Assembly (NCBI GenBank): GCA_944472155.2
Contig: OX235272.1
Coordinates: forward strand, 94,928,020-94,992,019
Length of the DNA stretch: 64,000 nt
Reading direction: 5' to 3'
DNA from: Trichobilharzia szidati
Taxonomy: Eukaryota; Platyhelminthes; Trematoda; Strigeidida; Schistosomatidae
Position numbers and translations under genes: made by a program. Each line of letters opens with the position of its first letter. Positions within the stretch are counted from its first letter, which is position 1. Under the pieces are notes generated by a model. That model was not told where the DNA came from and searched no databases. It saw only the letters and a program-made list of their open reading frames with translations. Positions 1 to 12,200 of the stretch are shown piece by piece.

Positions 1-2490
1 GTTTCTTGTTGATAATTATTTCTGGCCGGCTGGCCAGCCATTTGATCTTCAGTATGGAACCAGTGAAAGCAGATGTCAATGGAGGACTGCAACCTGTTCG
101 AAATACTTTTCGTGACACACTCGTCAAGTTTCTGAGCCGCATCGTAAAACTGACTGCCTTCACATTGTTGTTGATTGGAATCCGAATCTCGTTCTTTACA
201 CTGGCTGAGTGAAGCAGAAGATTTGCAAACTGGTTTCAGGTTGATGAAGGCGTATCTTGCCCTTCCGATTTTGAGTGGCTGGTGGTGACATATTAGTCCG
301 TGCTGTTTGACTGCCTGTGGTTGAAGCGATGCTTCCTAGCCAGATAAGTGAAGGAAGTGAAGTGACCTCTGTCAAATCTCTCCATTTGATGGTGATTGGT
401 GCTGGTTGTTGTTATTGTTGTTTAGTTGGTTTGTTGGTTGTTTGATTGGTTGGTTATCTTCATCACCTCCGTCTTCGCCTTCTCTAAGTTCACCTGGAGT
501 CCCGTTTTCGCTGCTCACGTCTTCTAGCAGTTTGTTGCTTTTCACCTGCCTCTAAGTCTTCGAGTTTGTGTGTGACATTAAACATAAATCATTTACGCGC
601 GAAATCCAGATCTTCTAGAGTTTTCTTATCGGTCAATGCAGCGTATTCTCGTCTTCTCATTCCCATCGCACAGTCTGACGCATAATCCAGTCCACCACAA
701 TTAACAATATCATCAGTGATAATAGGCAGCCTTGTCTTACTCCTGTCTTCACTTCAAAAGCTTCTCTGGGTATTCCATTGTGGATCACTTGACACATGGC
801 ATTGTCATATAGCAGTTGAATGAGGTTGACAGAGACTTGAGGTACGCTGTAGTGTTGAAGTAGTTTCCAAATGACTTCTCGGTCAACGCTGTCTGTCGAA
901 GGCCATTTCGAAGTCAATGAAGTTGGGGTAGAGAGAGGTCTCACTGCCATTCTATGCTATGTTCTGTGATGACGATGCGCAGAGTTTCAATTTGATCAGC
1001 ACACGATTTGCCTTTCCTGAATCCAGCTTGTTCCAGTCAACTTCGGGAGGTTCTGCATGCAGTGCATGTAATATTCTCCCCAGGATGATGCGACTTAGTA
1101 TTTTACTTGGCATGGACAAGAGAATTATTTATTCCACGCCAGTCATTTCTTGCAGAGTGAGGCGTAAATCGCCCTTCTTTGGTAGTTTGACAAGGTAGCC
1201 AGCCTTCCATCCAATCAGCAAGCACATTTGCTTACTTCACTTCTCTCTTTATTCAGTGCAATGTATATTGAATTCAGCTCCTCTTTCTGTTGTCCATCTT
1301 TGCATTGAGTCATCTTCCCCGTCACCGTCTTCCTCTCCTCTCCTCGATTAGCTTCCAGGTAGGTTTCCGTTGAGAGCCAGCCGTTCCTTGTCTTGTCTTG
1401 TCTCTTCCTTCTTCCTAGAACAGTTGTGCACGTTTCCTTGCCTATCTCACTTGCCTTCAGAGAGTCAGTTCCAATGCTCTTCCACACAGGTTTGCTCAGT
1501 GATGCCATGAAGTGTACCCGACTTTGCTGTGATCTGATCTGTGGTGAAGGTAGCATCCCTTGTAGTCTTGTCCTTCAGTTTCTGAGTGTTGAACATGAAT
1601 AACAGTGGCCTGTCTCCAGGTGTTCTAAAGGGTTTCAGCTTCACCTTGAAGATTCCTTGAACTAAATGGTGGTCTGAGTTCACATCTACTCCCCTTCTCG
1701 ACTTTGTGTCCAGCAGGCTGGCTGCGTCTCCACTTTCTTGGGCGACATTGAGATGAAATCTATCTAGTTTGAGGTGTGTTCGTCAGACGAAATTCATGTC
1801 GCTAGCCTTGTGTATATCCTTGTGCTTGTGTACGCTGCCTCCGACCACCAAAATCACTGAAGGCGCAGAGGTCTGGGAATAATTCTCCGTTCTCATTCAT
1901 TCCTCCAAGTGAGAGCCTCTCGACGCATGATGAGGTCTGTTCCTGTAGTATCTGCTACCAGTTCATCTGGCACTCATGTCTCCCATAATTATTTTTTAGT
2001 TTCTATTCGGAATTTTGTATGTTACTGGTTGCAGTTGTCTGTAAAAATCTCTCTTGTTCGCGTTGTTTGTAGCATTGTGCGTGGCATTGGATAATCCTGA
2101 CCTTCCCTACTTCATTGCTTCCTCTCGATTTGAATCTTGCTGTCATGATCCTGAATGAGGGGATTGATTCCCACTGCATTAGGACTTTTGCTGTTATTGG
2201 TGACATCATGATAGCCACTTACTCACTGCCTCAGTATGCTTGTGGTAGTCGTCTATGTGATCGGACCGGAGTAGATTACTGACTTTCCAGTTGACAATTT
2301 TGATAATCCACATCCATTCCATCTGTTCTCGCAGATACCCGTCACTTCTACGGCATATCTTCGCATTTCTTTGGCTACCTGGGCAGCCTTCTTAGCCCAG
2401 CCCGGTCTCGTACATTGTACGGAAGTTCGACATCCCCATTCTCATTCTTGCTTTCATCGAGCGAAGACACGTCAGCCGGCTGACTAGCTT
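1..2490 (-). mobile_element. RTE-like LINE, degraded (endonuclease, linker, RT)
   Basis: Read on the minus strand from about 2490 down, frames with shifts and stops show an APE-endonuclease start resembling NFRTMYETG with AKEMRRY-like residues. Next come the end of the endonuclease, SDHHLV (about 1680), and a linker (1215-1556). The RT segment at 657-950 contains FDSVDRE-like and GVRQGCLLS motifs followed by VDWIMRQT. The remainder down to base 1 is the RT C-terminal side; the 3' tail is cut off by the window edge. Several frameshifts and stops show it is dead. Assignment to the RTE clade rests on remembered motif patterns. Confidence 0.75.
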
Positions 2491-2589
2491 TCCGAAGATG
2501 TACCTTCACCAGCCTTTTGTGTCATTTCGTCTCTCCGATTCCAGGGAAGACTAAGTTTGATTTTTATGTTATTTACATTTTTAGTATTT

Positions 2590-2720
2590 TTATTATGCGT
2601 TGAAGTTTCTGTAGTAGTTTGATAGGTTTAGTGATGTAGAACTGCTAGCCCCACGCCCAGTCCTCCCTCTTTGGGACCGGCTAGAAAACTAGCAGGCTAG
2701 TTGCCTAGGTGGGGTTGGAT
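2590..2720 (-). repeat. SINE-A 3'-half remnant
   Basis: The stretch around GCTAGCCCCACGCCCAGTCC followed by CTCCCTCTTTGGGACC resembles the minus-strand body of the tRNA-derived SINE seen complete at 28601 and 62164. The tRNA-like head is missing. Confidence 0.5.
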
Positions 2721-2787
2721 GTATATTTATATATAATTGAAATATTGTGTTTTTTAATTTAAACTCTGCGTGTCCGCAGAGATCGAT

Positions 2788-2818
<31 letters not shown>

Positions 2819-3512
2819 ATATATACTAATATTTTATTTGTAGAAATTCTTTACCACTCTACCGGGTATTGTATCATATACACCAAAGTATGTCAACCGT
2901 ATTTGTTAGTTTGAATTATGTTAACTGAAATCTCTATTATGTTATAGCCTGTGTGAAACAAGAAAAAGTGTTTTGCATATTTATATTTAAATTACAACGA
3001 ATTATAAATAACTGTAATGTTTTAGGTATATAAAAACATGCACCGAAATCACTGAACGTGTGAGAATTCAGTTGGTTACGCTTCAGTCGAAAAATTTAAT
3101 TAGTTGTTACAGTCGTTTTAGCTTAGTCTTCGTGTACGTGATAATTCACGACCTTTTCGAGTAGTCTTATTTTGTGTCGGAATAGTATGAGAAATGACTA
3201 AACGTGTAGAGAGAATGACACAACTGACTGACGGATGAATCAGTATAACACGGTACTTAACAGAGCATCGGTTCAAGTTATCACACCTTATTACGGCAAA
3301 CAATCAAAGAAAACATTTACTGAATGATACTACGATCGACAAAACTTCATAAATATAATGGAAATCTTCATAACTTTGATGACAACAAGGAATGAAGATA
3401 CATCTGAGACAGTGTTAACATGGAGGGCCCAACCATTTATCCTTACTATCTAGAGAACAGCGATCGCACAACTCTTCCCTGCCTCTACCATTGACAGAAA
3501 AAGTATTTGATC
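2721..3512. other. Non-coding stretch with (TA)n
   Basis: AT-rich DNA with a TA microsatellite at 2789-2812. No exon, RNA gene or recognisable element was found. Confidence 0.5.
2789..2812. repeat. (TA)n microsatellite
   Basis: A pure run of about twelve AT units in intergenic sequence. Confidence 0.85.
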
Positions 3513-3527
3513 AATTCTGGATAAAAT

Positions 3528-3701
3528 TCAAGTGTTGGTCCCAGTGGCTTAATGGTATACGAGTTCGCCTTGTAACCAGAAGGTCCTGGGTTCGAATCCC
3601 GGTGGGTGCGTACTGATGAAGAGTCCCAAACTAGGACGAAACAGCTGTCCAGTACTCCCAGGTTTTCCAATGGTTCTCTAACTAATGTCAGCTCATGATG
3701 A
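3528..3701 (+). mobile_element. SINE-B copy with 15-bp target-site duplication
   Basis: A tRNA-like head (A box near CAGTGGCTTAATGG, B box GGTTCGAATCC) is followed by a body with a hammerhead-like segment (CTGATGA ... GGACGAAAC ... GTCCAGTAC) and the family tail TGGTTCTCTAACTAATGTC. The 15-bp direct repeats AATTCTGGATAAAAT at 3513-3527 and 3702-3716 frame it exactly, marking a retroposed insertion. It is the best-delimited SINE in the window. Confidence 0.85.
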
Positions 3702-3716
3702 AATTCTGGATAAAAT

Positions 3717-4262
3717 GTTTGTGTGAAATTGTCAGCCTTTTGACGGAAAGAACGAAATCACACATCTAAATGTCCAACAACAGAATATAATTTTATTAAT
3801 ATTTGTATTACATTCAGACTGTTTTAAGTCGCCTAGTTCTACTGAGTTGGTTTTCGTTTTTTATATATCATAAAACACTATTTTCTTCCTATGAATAATA
3901 TCCAATGTGATATAAATTAAAAAGACAGGTCAGCCGAAAAAATATTGTTTTTTCACTGACTTCTCTTCAAAGCTGTACTGTTGTATAGTTTTCTAAAAGG
4001 TTATGGAAATTGTTATAAAGATTAGCTTTTAATGTCAATTAGTCACAAAACATATGAAATGACTTGTCAGAAACAATAATCAATAAATTATGGAACTTAG
4101 TTATGTGGTCTTACATAAACACAAAAACATTAAGTAATAAACGTCACTCAGCAATGATGATCATTGAAACTGTAAGCGTCTGAAAACTAGTATATTGTTC
4201 TTAAGAGTAGGAGATTTAGAATATGTATGAAATATATTTTAAAGTTAAAAATTAGTTAGCTG
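3717..4262. other. Non-coding AT-rich stretch
   Basis: No exon or recognisable repeat was found here on either strand. Confidence 0.4.
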
Positions 4263-4660
4263 TTAAATGTGAGACTTAAAAGTAACATAACAGCTGAAAT
4301 CCTTCGAAGTAGGCTATCTGGAGCAATTAGAAAAAACATTCTTCTCCGCATCCTTATGTCTCACCCTCTCCATATGGCCTCTTATTCAACAAAATGTCAA
4401 AGACAATGTTCCACCTTTGGCAATACCCACGTGCACATATCTCATATGTCACTTGCCCCTGCGGAGCGAAGTACATAGGCCGTACTAGTATAATATTGTC
4501 TAGACGTGTGTAATAACATCTTCCATAATGGTTATCGAAAGGCGAAATTTATCTAATCAGTAGCTCAGTTATTGAGCACTTCGTACTTACAAATCATTCC
4601 GCATCAATATATAAGTCTTTCAAAGTGATATATAAGGTAAGGCTAAGTCTTTCGTAGTGT
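4263..4660 (+). mobile_element. Penelope-like element remnant, GIY-YIG endonuclease part
   Basis: Broken + frames give YVTCPCGAKYIGRTS near 4440-4490, then VIEHF and SFKVIYKV. These line up with the better-preserved GIY-YIG segment at 62954-63175. It belongs to the 3' half of a Penelope-like retroelement and is dead, with stop codons and frameshifts. Confidence 0.65.
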
Positions 4661-4666
4661 TTCCAG

Positions 4667-5254
4667 CTACAGCTTCTGGCCACAAAGGAAGCCCTTGCCA
4701 TATACACTTTTTGTTAGTCTTCGTTTAAGTACCTTTCGCTCCTCATCATAATCGGAGCTCGCTGGAATCAGTCTTCTTGCGTCAATCACTTCGGATGAGG
4801 CGGTAGAGATCCAATGGCTTTTATTAACTTTAGGTTTTAGCTTATTGATAGCTTTCACGGCTGTGTCCACAGCTAACTGTATGTTGTGCCAGGCTGCCTC
4901 GAGGGAAGTCCTGCTGTCGACCTCAGATACTCGTTTCGCTAGTTCTTCCTTAAATAAGGACTCAGTGTCCCGATCTAGTTGGGGACGTAACTGTTTCGCT
5001 GCCGTCAATTTCTTATGTCGATTTAGTCGTAAGCATAAACGTGCGCCAACCAGAGCGTGATCAGAGTCTATGCACGTGTTCCAGAAGGAGCGACAGTCTT
5101 CTACTGACCCTCGCCAACGATACCCTATGGCTATGTGGTCTATCTGAGTCCAGCGTTGATTTGGTGATGGAGGTCGCCAGGTTACACAATGTCTTTCTTT
5201 GTGCCTAAAGTTAGTTCTGACTAGGAACAGATGATTATCTGAGCAAAACTGAAG
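4667..5254 (-). mobile_element. SR2/RTE-like LINE remnant, endonuclease C-terminus and linker
   Basis: A minus-strand frame carries SLQFCSDNHLFLVRTNF, HCVTWRPPSPNQRWTQIDHI and DSDHALVGA, the characteristic end of an APE endonuclease, followed by a polar linker. The frame runs on past 5254 to 5341, but that extra part is the reverse of another LINE's tail. The apparent 224-residue protein is therefore a chimera made by element juxtaposition. Confidence 0.75.
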
Positions 5255-5650
5255 ACTGGTTCCATACTGAAGATCAAATGGCTGGCCGTCCGGCCAGAAA
5301 TAATTGGCAACATGAAACTCTGGCTGGCAACAAACCAACAAGTGAGAACTGGTAGCTCAACATATATGTAAGAGAAAATGGAAATGGGTTGATCGGACAT
5401 ACATTGAGGGAACCGTCGAATGACATCGCTCACAATGCAGGCCATTGCTCTAGTGGAATCGCAATGGGAAGCGACGAGTGGGTCTTCAGTGCGAGAGTGA
5501 CATAGAGGAGATTGTGTGGCGTGGAGGAAATGAGAGATTATAGTGTATCGTGGACCCAGCTGAAGAAGACGGCAGAAAAAAGAACAAAGTGGATATGTGT
5601 TGTTGAAACCCTATGTTCCACTCAGAACCCAATGAAATAATAATAAATAA
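5255..5650 (+). mobile_element. RTE-like LINE 3' tail
   Basis: The + strand continues the family seen reversed at bases 1-60 (GGTTCCATACTGAAGATCAA). It then gives RRKWKW-type residues and the family ending (CGTGGACCCAGCTGAAGAAG ... CTATGTTCCACTCAGAACCC), closing in an A/ATA-rich tail near 5640-5650. Frameshifts and stops are present. Confidence 0.7.
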
Positions 5651-5974
5651 TATAATAACACTGTTGAAACTAATAGATGAAATATAATGCGAACGGACAC
5701 TTTGACATGACTGGGCATAGTGGATTATTTATGATACAAATACATCTGATAGTATTGAGTTACAGAATGACGGAATTTTACTGCTTAAACGCAAATGACC
5801 TTCATTTTTTTGAAGAGGAAGAAGACAACTATTAGTCTTGAATTTAGTCACTTTCTTTCTCATTCTGGTAAGTATTTTGTTTGTTTGGTTTTTTGATTTA
5901 CCCTTCTTCCCATATCGTTTTGCCTTCAATTGATCTCATACTTCCCGTTTCATTTACATCATCTCCGGCTTTAG

Positions 5975-6290
5975 CCCCGTTGTATCACCAGATTATATGA
6001 AAACTATACTCAATGAAAAATCATCTCAGCCTATCACCAAATCATCAAAAAAATATATTGAATGCAATCAAAAACCATTTCTGCTTACTAGTCAACCTGT
6101 CCACTGTCAAAAGTTTTACTTAAACCGGTTGAAAAATTATTTATGTCATATAGATAGACAGATGGATGTTCCAACTAATTCCGCTAATTCACAAAGTGAT
6201 AATGCTGCTCCTGATTATTCAGTTATTATCAATCGACGTCAGCAGTTGGCGCTGACTGTTAGTAGTCTATACAGTGCCGAATTAATTCGT
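5975..6290 (+). CDS. TTC13: TTC13 homologue, first visible exon
   Basis: The reading frame is open from 5934 to the donor CGT|GTAAGT at 6290/6291. A pyrimidine-rich acceptor ending TTTAG at 5974 suggests an internal exon that receives two bases from an earlier one. The first ATG in frame is at 5997, so a start there cannot be excluded. The encoded segment (about 105 residues) is basic and polar and ends RRQQLALTVSSLYSAELIR. It joins in phase 0 to the exon at 9928. Confidence 0.65.
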
Positions 6291-9200
6291 GTAAGTTGTG
6301 AATAACTTGTGTGTGTGTTTTTTTATTGACAGTGTTCGATGGTTTACTGTTTATCACTTTTTATAACTGACGGTCACCTTTAGTGTTTTCAACTGAATAG
6401 CGATAATAAGTAGGCATACTCAATAAAGCATATATATTTTAAGTTTTCCACTGTATATACTTGATGCATTCGTTCATTTCTGTGTGATAGAATCACATTG
6501 TTTTTCAATGGCTAATACAGAACACTGTTTCATATATTCAGTTGGTTTCCCATAGATTAAAATATGATCAATTATCGAATACAATCACTTCACATTCTTA
6601 ATAAGTTTGAATCTATCAATAAATGCGTAAAACAGTATTTATTTTATTATTCACTGAAATTATCATTTGAAATTCACATTCATCGATCCTACAGGAGTGA
6701 AATGCTAGCTTTCTCTTGACATTTAGGCTCCTAGTACGGACACTTTGATTGTGCTTCAAGATTAACGCGAAGTTATTTAGTTAGTGGTGAATTGCATATA
6801 GAACGGAACCCACTCTCTGGATTATACTACTAGCCACCGTCAAACAAATAGTATTTGCAGTATTAGTTTTTGTAGGGATTTGGATTAAATTCAATGTAGA
6901 TTCCGTTAACCTGAATGCAAATATTGATCTGCAGCTCATTTATGGATACTGGATGGATGTCCTGAAGCTGTACTGAGGAATCATGGCCAGTGGGTTCCAC
7001 CATTTTAAAGTGAAAGGGATGCTCATTGAAGGCATTGGTCGAAGCTTAGGACTGTATCATGAATTGATGGAAGTTGGAATTCATGGATCACTGAATTCCT
7101 GCTCAAGTTTCTCAGTGGTCAGCGAGCTTGGCCTCGTAACCCGAAATTCCCGGGTTCCATCCTCTGTGGTGGCATTAGTGCTCACCGCTGAAGAACTCCA
7201 AACTAAAACAAAACAGCTGTTCAACCCTCCCTGGCTTTAAATGATTCTCTAACCGATGTTGCTTCGTGACTAAATTTACATTCAAACAGTGCATAAAATT
7301 CGGTTGGGGTTCGTCCGGCCAGTAAGTTTTATATGAAACAAAATGGTTGACACAAATGTATACGTATATAACAGTTAAATATCATTTCCACTCTTATGGA
7401 ATTAAATCTTTTTTGTTCATTATTTCAACCTTACGATTTGGCATAAATTGTCACATGTCTAGAGTATCTAGGGCTTCCTTTCTAGCCAAGATAAAATTGT
7501 GTACTTTATTGCTGTTACCGGATTCTTTCAGATTTTGATGTTAGCCACCATGTAAAAAATTATATTTGTAATATCTCAGAGATATTGAAATGAGTAATTC
7601 CAGCGTTTCGTTCGGCAATCTGGTCCGAACTTCTTCAGGGAAATTAATCAAAATAACATAACAGAGGTTTTATATATAAAAGGCACATCTTTTGTTTTTA
7701 AAAACTTTGTCCAATCATGATTCAGAAACACAAGTATTAACAAGTATAATAAACAAAATTGTATGAGCTGTGATCAAAATTTGACCTCGGACTTACAAAT
7801 ATTGGTCTACCTTTGTTAAACACTTTAAACAGAGTGTGCATGCGTGTGTGTGTAAACAGTTGTAAAACATTTCTTAACGTCTCCATAGGAAGATATAGAC
7901 AGTCAGGAATTTGACCAAGTATTATTAATTAGTGATACATATCCATTTTTATTTATTAATCAGGATTTCCTATGCATCAGCTAACATCAAACCTTCATGT
8001 CCGTTCAAACTGCTAGTATCTAGAATTTTATGATTAGACGTATTTTCAAAATTATGGTGTTTAGGATTAGAGTTTAGTTTAAGCACCCTGTCGAATGAAA
8101 CGTTGGAATTACTCATTTCAATATCGCTGAGATATTACAAATATAATTTTTTACAAATGTCTACTTCTCACTCGGCGCCCAAATATTTTAGAACTATTCG
8201 GTCAAATCTTGACGACAGTTCATTTGAATTATTTAGCCACCATGTGTTTTACATTCTGGAACCAGTAAACAGGAAGTCGATGTTAGTTGCGTGACACTAT
8301 ATGCTACTGATTGATTAACTTGAGTAGTCGTATACCACTCACATCAACCAGTAGTAAGTGCTAGCCAGATCGAAGCTATCTAAAAACTGGACAGCCGATT
8401 CGAATGTTTGAAGCCGTGCTCATCAGTGGTGTATTCGGTTTAACTCAGCTTTGAGCGCTGTACCAGTATAGAAAGGCCCGTTTCTGGATAGCTGCTTGGC
8501 CGAACTGGTAATGTCATAAATCAAATGTCCAATTTACAAATTGATTTGCAGTTTACACAGTTCATATTGAAATTTCACCTTAGTTTTCTTTGAAACTTTC
8601 TAATTTTATTCTATGCATTATCAATTCGCCCAAATAGCTAGCGGGAATTCGGGTGGTTTGAATTGATCAGGTTCTCCAAGGTGAGTCACACCGGGTACAC
8701 CACTGGTAAGCACGGCTTTAAACGAGTAAAACTACCGTCCGATATTTAAATAGCTTCAATTGGCCTAGCAAGCACTACCGATTGATATGAGTGGCATACA
8801 ACTACTCACCTCAAGCAATTAGTAGGGTGTACTTCCGCGTAATTATGCTTGTCTTCTTGATTATCATTAATGGTATCAAGTAGATCACATTTCGTGATCT
8901 AAATTATTTGAGTTTCCAAAGGAAACTGGTGAAATTTCACCTCCTCATACTGTGTGAATTACAAATTAATTCGCGAATTGTGAAATTAATGTTATCCCTA
9001 ACATCTATACTGTTCAAAACATACGCTATCCTCAAGCTTTCGCATGAATCCATATTAATTTATCGTAAAATTTAAAGCTAATGCTACAAGTTATGACGTT
9101 GTAATCATGAGAAAATCTCAATATAAAAATGCTAATGGATTAAACAAAAATGAATGATTCCAATACTCTGCATTTTTCAGTGCGCATCGGTGGTTCGCTG

Positions 9201-12200
9201 GTAGGATGCTCACCAGCCTCGAGAGAGACCCGAATTCATTTCCCTACCGGAAAACTCTTAAACGTCGTCTAGCTGGTAGTAAACCCCAAAAAGTGAGAAG
9301 GTTGGGCGTTTGACTAGTAACCCCACCCTGTAGAAACAATACAATGGCTAGTGACACATCAAAGCTTGAAGTCCCATTTTTCACTTGGAAGACAAAAAGT
9401 GAATAGAAGGTATTCATTAGTTATCTGACTAATGAAATCCCAGTAAGAATCAACGAATTCCACACAAAGGTGGATCCGGAAAACTAAAATGTCATATTTA
9501 ACCATCTACAATTTCTTGTTCACCTTTTCATTTCATGTAAACAGTAGTTTCCATCAATCGTCATTGAATTGATTAATGACTATGTAGATGTCTGACAATA
9601 ATTTTATGAAAAATCAGGAAGGTGGTTATTAGAATCCGAGAGATATTTCAAACAACTTTCTCCGCCTGTTACACGAATCAAGAATACAGAGACAAAATTA
9701 ACCAATTATTGTGATGCCTTAATGTTCAACACTTTTGAGTGGTTATAATTTATTTCAGTGAACAATGCCGATAGTTGAGAATAATTTGTGTTGTTTGAGG
9801 TTGGAGGGAGGCGGCAGGCATATTTATCATTTTTAGAGATTTATTTTTTTATGCTACAGACCTAAGGTTAACTTTCATCAGTCTATTTTCATTCATCACT
9901 CTGTTTTTTTATTATAATTTTCAACAGAATTTTTGGTGTTATCGTCACCGGGTATCGTTTAGTACATGCTGGGCATATTCACAAGATCGTCAAGCACAAG
10001 CATCAGCTAATAATCATCGACGTAAATCATTCAATAATAATTATCCACCACCTAGTCAAAAGTTTATTAATGATTGCAGTCAGTTATCACCATCATCATC
10101 ATCATCATCACCACCGTCTTCGATCAATAATAACACTACTTATCGACCATTTTGGTTAAAACGTTTATGTAAATTAATAAAACAACAACAAGTCACTGAA
10201 AAGCCTTATCCACCTGATTGGTTCGTACAAACAAGTATTACAGCTAGATTATTACATTTAGCTGACCCTTATGAAGACCTGGTATTTTGGAAAATGTATA
10301 CGCCTAATACAACCGATAATATATCGAAGAAATATATGCAGAATGATGAAAATAATTCATCAGATTCTTATTATGATAACAACGAAGAGGATGAAAACGA
10401 GGAAGATTACGATGTGGATTCAAACAGTCGAGCAGCTTTTAATTCTGAACAGAATAAAGGAGGTAAAATTCACTGTATCTTGTCTATGTCTAGTTGTGAT
10501 GATTAATATCTTCAGCTTGGATTGCAGAGGTTTAGATTTGTTTCTGCGTGTTGTTTGAATTTTGCATCTTTGTTGATGCAGCTATAGATATTGGTTTAGG
10601 TAAGGCTTTCTCAATCGTGTTTCATGAAAAAACAAATTCCTCTAAAGATGACTTCTAGACTAACTGTGAAAGTCATACCAATGGAGCCGAAATCTCAGTG
10701 AACAATAGATTTTACGAGTTGATCACGGACTGATATCAGTTAGAGAACCATTGAAAACCAGGGAGTACTGGACAGCTGCTGTTTCATCCTAGTTTGGAAA
10801 TCATCAGAAGTACGCACCCACTGGGATTCGAACCCAGGACCTTCCGGTTACAAGGCAAGCTCGTATACCATTCAGCCACTGGGACCCGATTCAATGGCTC
10901 ATGAATTCTAACTTCTACCAATTCGTGATTTTAGCGCGACCCCAACTATTGTCGTTGGTGGAAATCCATCCACACGTGACTTCTAATTGGACCTCACTGG
11001 TCACGACTTCTCACTAGAACTGCAGGAAGCTCCAACCTTTTCAAGTCACTAGCGAGCATCAGAATAATTTTCTAAAGTTTGGTTTGTAAGGATTAGTTAT
11101 GTTTTACGAGTTGATCACGGACTGATATCAGTTAGAGAACCATTGATATCAGTCCGTGATCAACTCGTAAAACATAACTAATCCTTACAAACCAAACTTT
11201 AGAGAACAATAGATTGACAGAATACAGTTGTAATCCTACTACCATTGGATGCACTCTGAATAGTATAAAAGGAATCTCAATATGTGACTGATAGCTTTAA
11301 GCACTAGGTTTTTGTTTTCTGAACAACTATTCAGAACAATTAGTAGAGTCATTTTGCATCTGAAAACTGATTACTCTTGCTTCGAAAACATTGTACCGAT
11401 AATTTGTCGAACAGAAGAAAGTCAAATGTTGAGGAAACTGACATCAACCCTGTTAATGAAATGGTGGCCAATAAATTCTCAACACGTACAACACATGTTT
11501 AACAGGTTTTTGGATGTTACAAGAGAATAACTGCCATGGTTCGAGTGTAGGAAAATGTACAATAGCATAATTCTTCATTGTATTGTAATTCTGAAACAAA
11601 GACCATTATTAAATGAGTGTCATGTAAAAACTCCAAGTGATTGACGATCGTTGCATTCCTACTACCACGCACGTGTTACGAGGTCACTAAACAAAAGACG
11701 GAGAGTTGCATATCTATAAAGTATACGGATTTCTAAGGTTGTAGAACTTTATTAACTTAGGTATTTTACACATATAAGTCAGCGTTCACTTCAATGTGCT
11801 AATCTTAACAGACGGTTGCAATAATGCTTAACTTCAATCTGTGTTAGCAGTCTGTATTATTCTTTTTTCCGTTTTATTCCTTTGTGCTCCTAGTGAAACA
11901 TGGAGCTTCAAGTTTGAACTTTTGAAGTTTTACTAGCAATCGTACTTATTTTTTTTACTGGGTTGGGTTTACAGGCTCACTCCCAACCCTCCCCCTTTAT
12001 CGCGCTTACTACCGGTTAAGTGAGGTTTAGGAGTGTATCGATCGGAAATCCAACCCCGGACCATTTTTGTGGTTGACAGCTACTCTAACACTGAATCACT
12101 GAGCCACACATCCACCTATATAGCATCCTCATATTTATCGATGTATAGCAGAGTGCGTGCTAATTCAGTCTGAAGTGAAAATCATAACGGATGGTATTAA

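Noticed and set aside
3540..3605. tRNA gene at the B box GGTTCGAATCC
   Set aside because: It is the head of SINE-B, bounded by a target-site duplication.
10271..10558. 95-codon frame starting MKTWYFGKC
   Set aside because: It overlaps the TTC13 exon in the wrong phase and runs through the splice donor.
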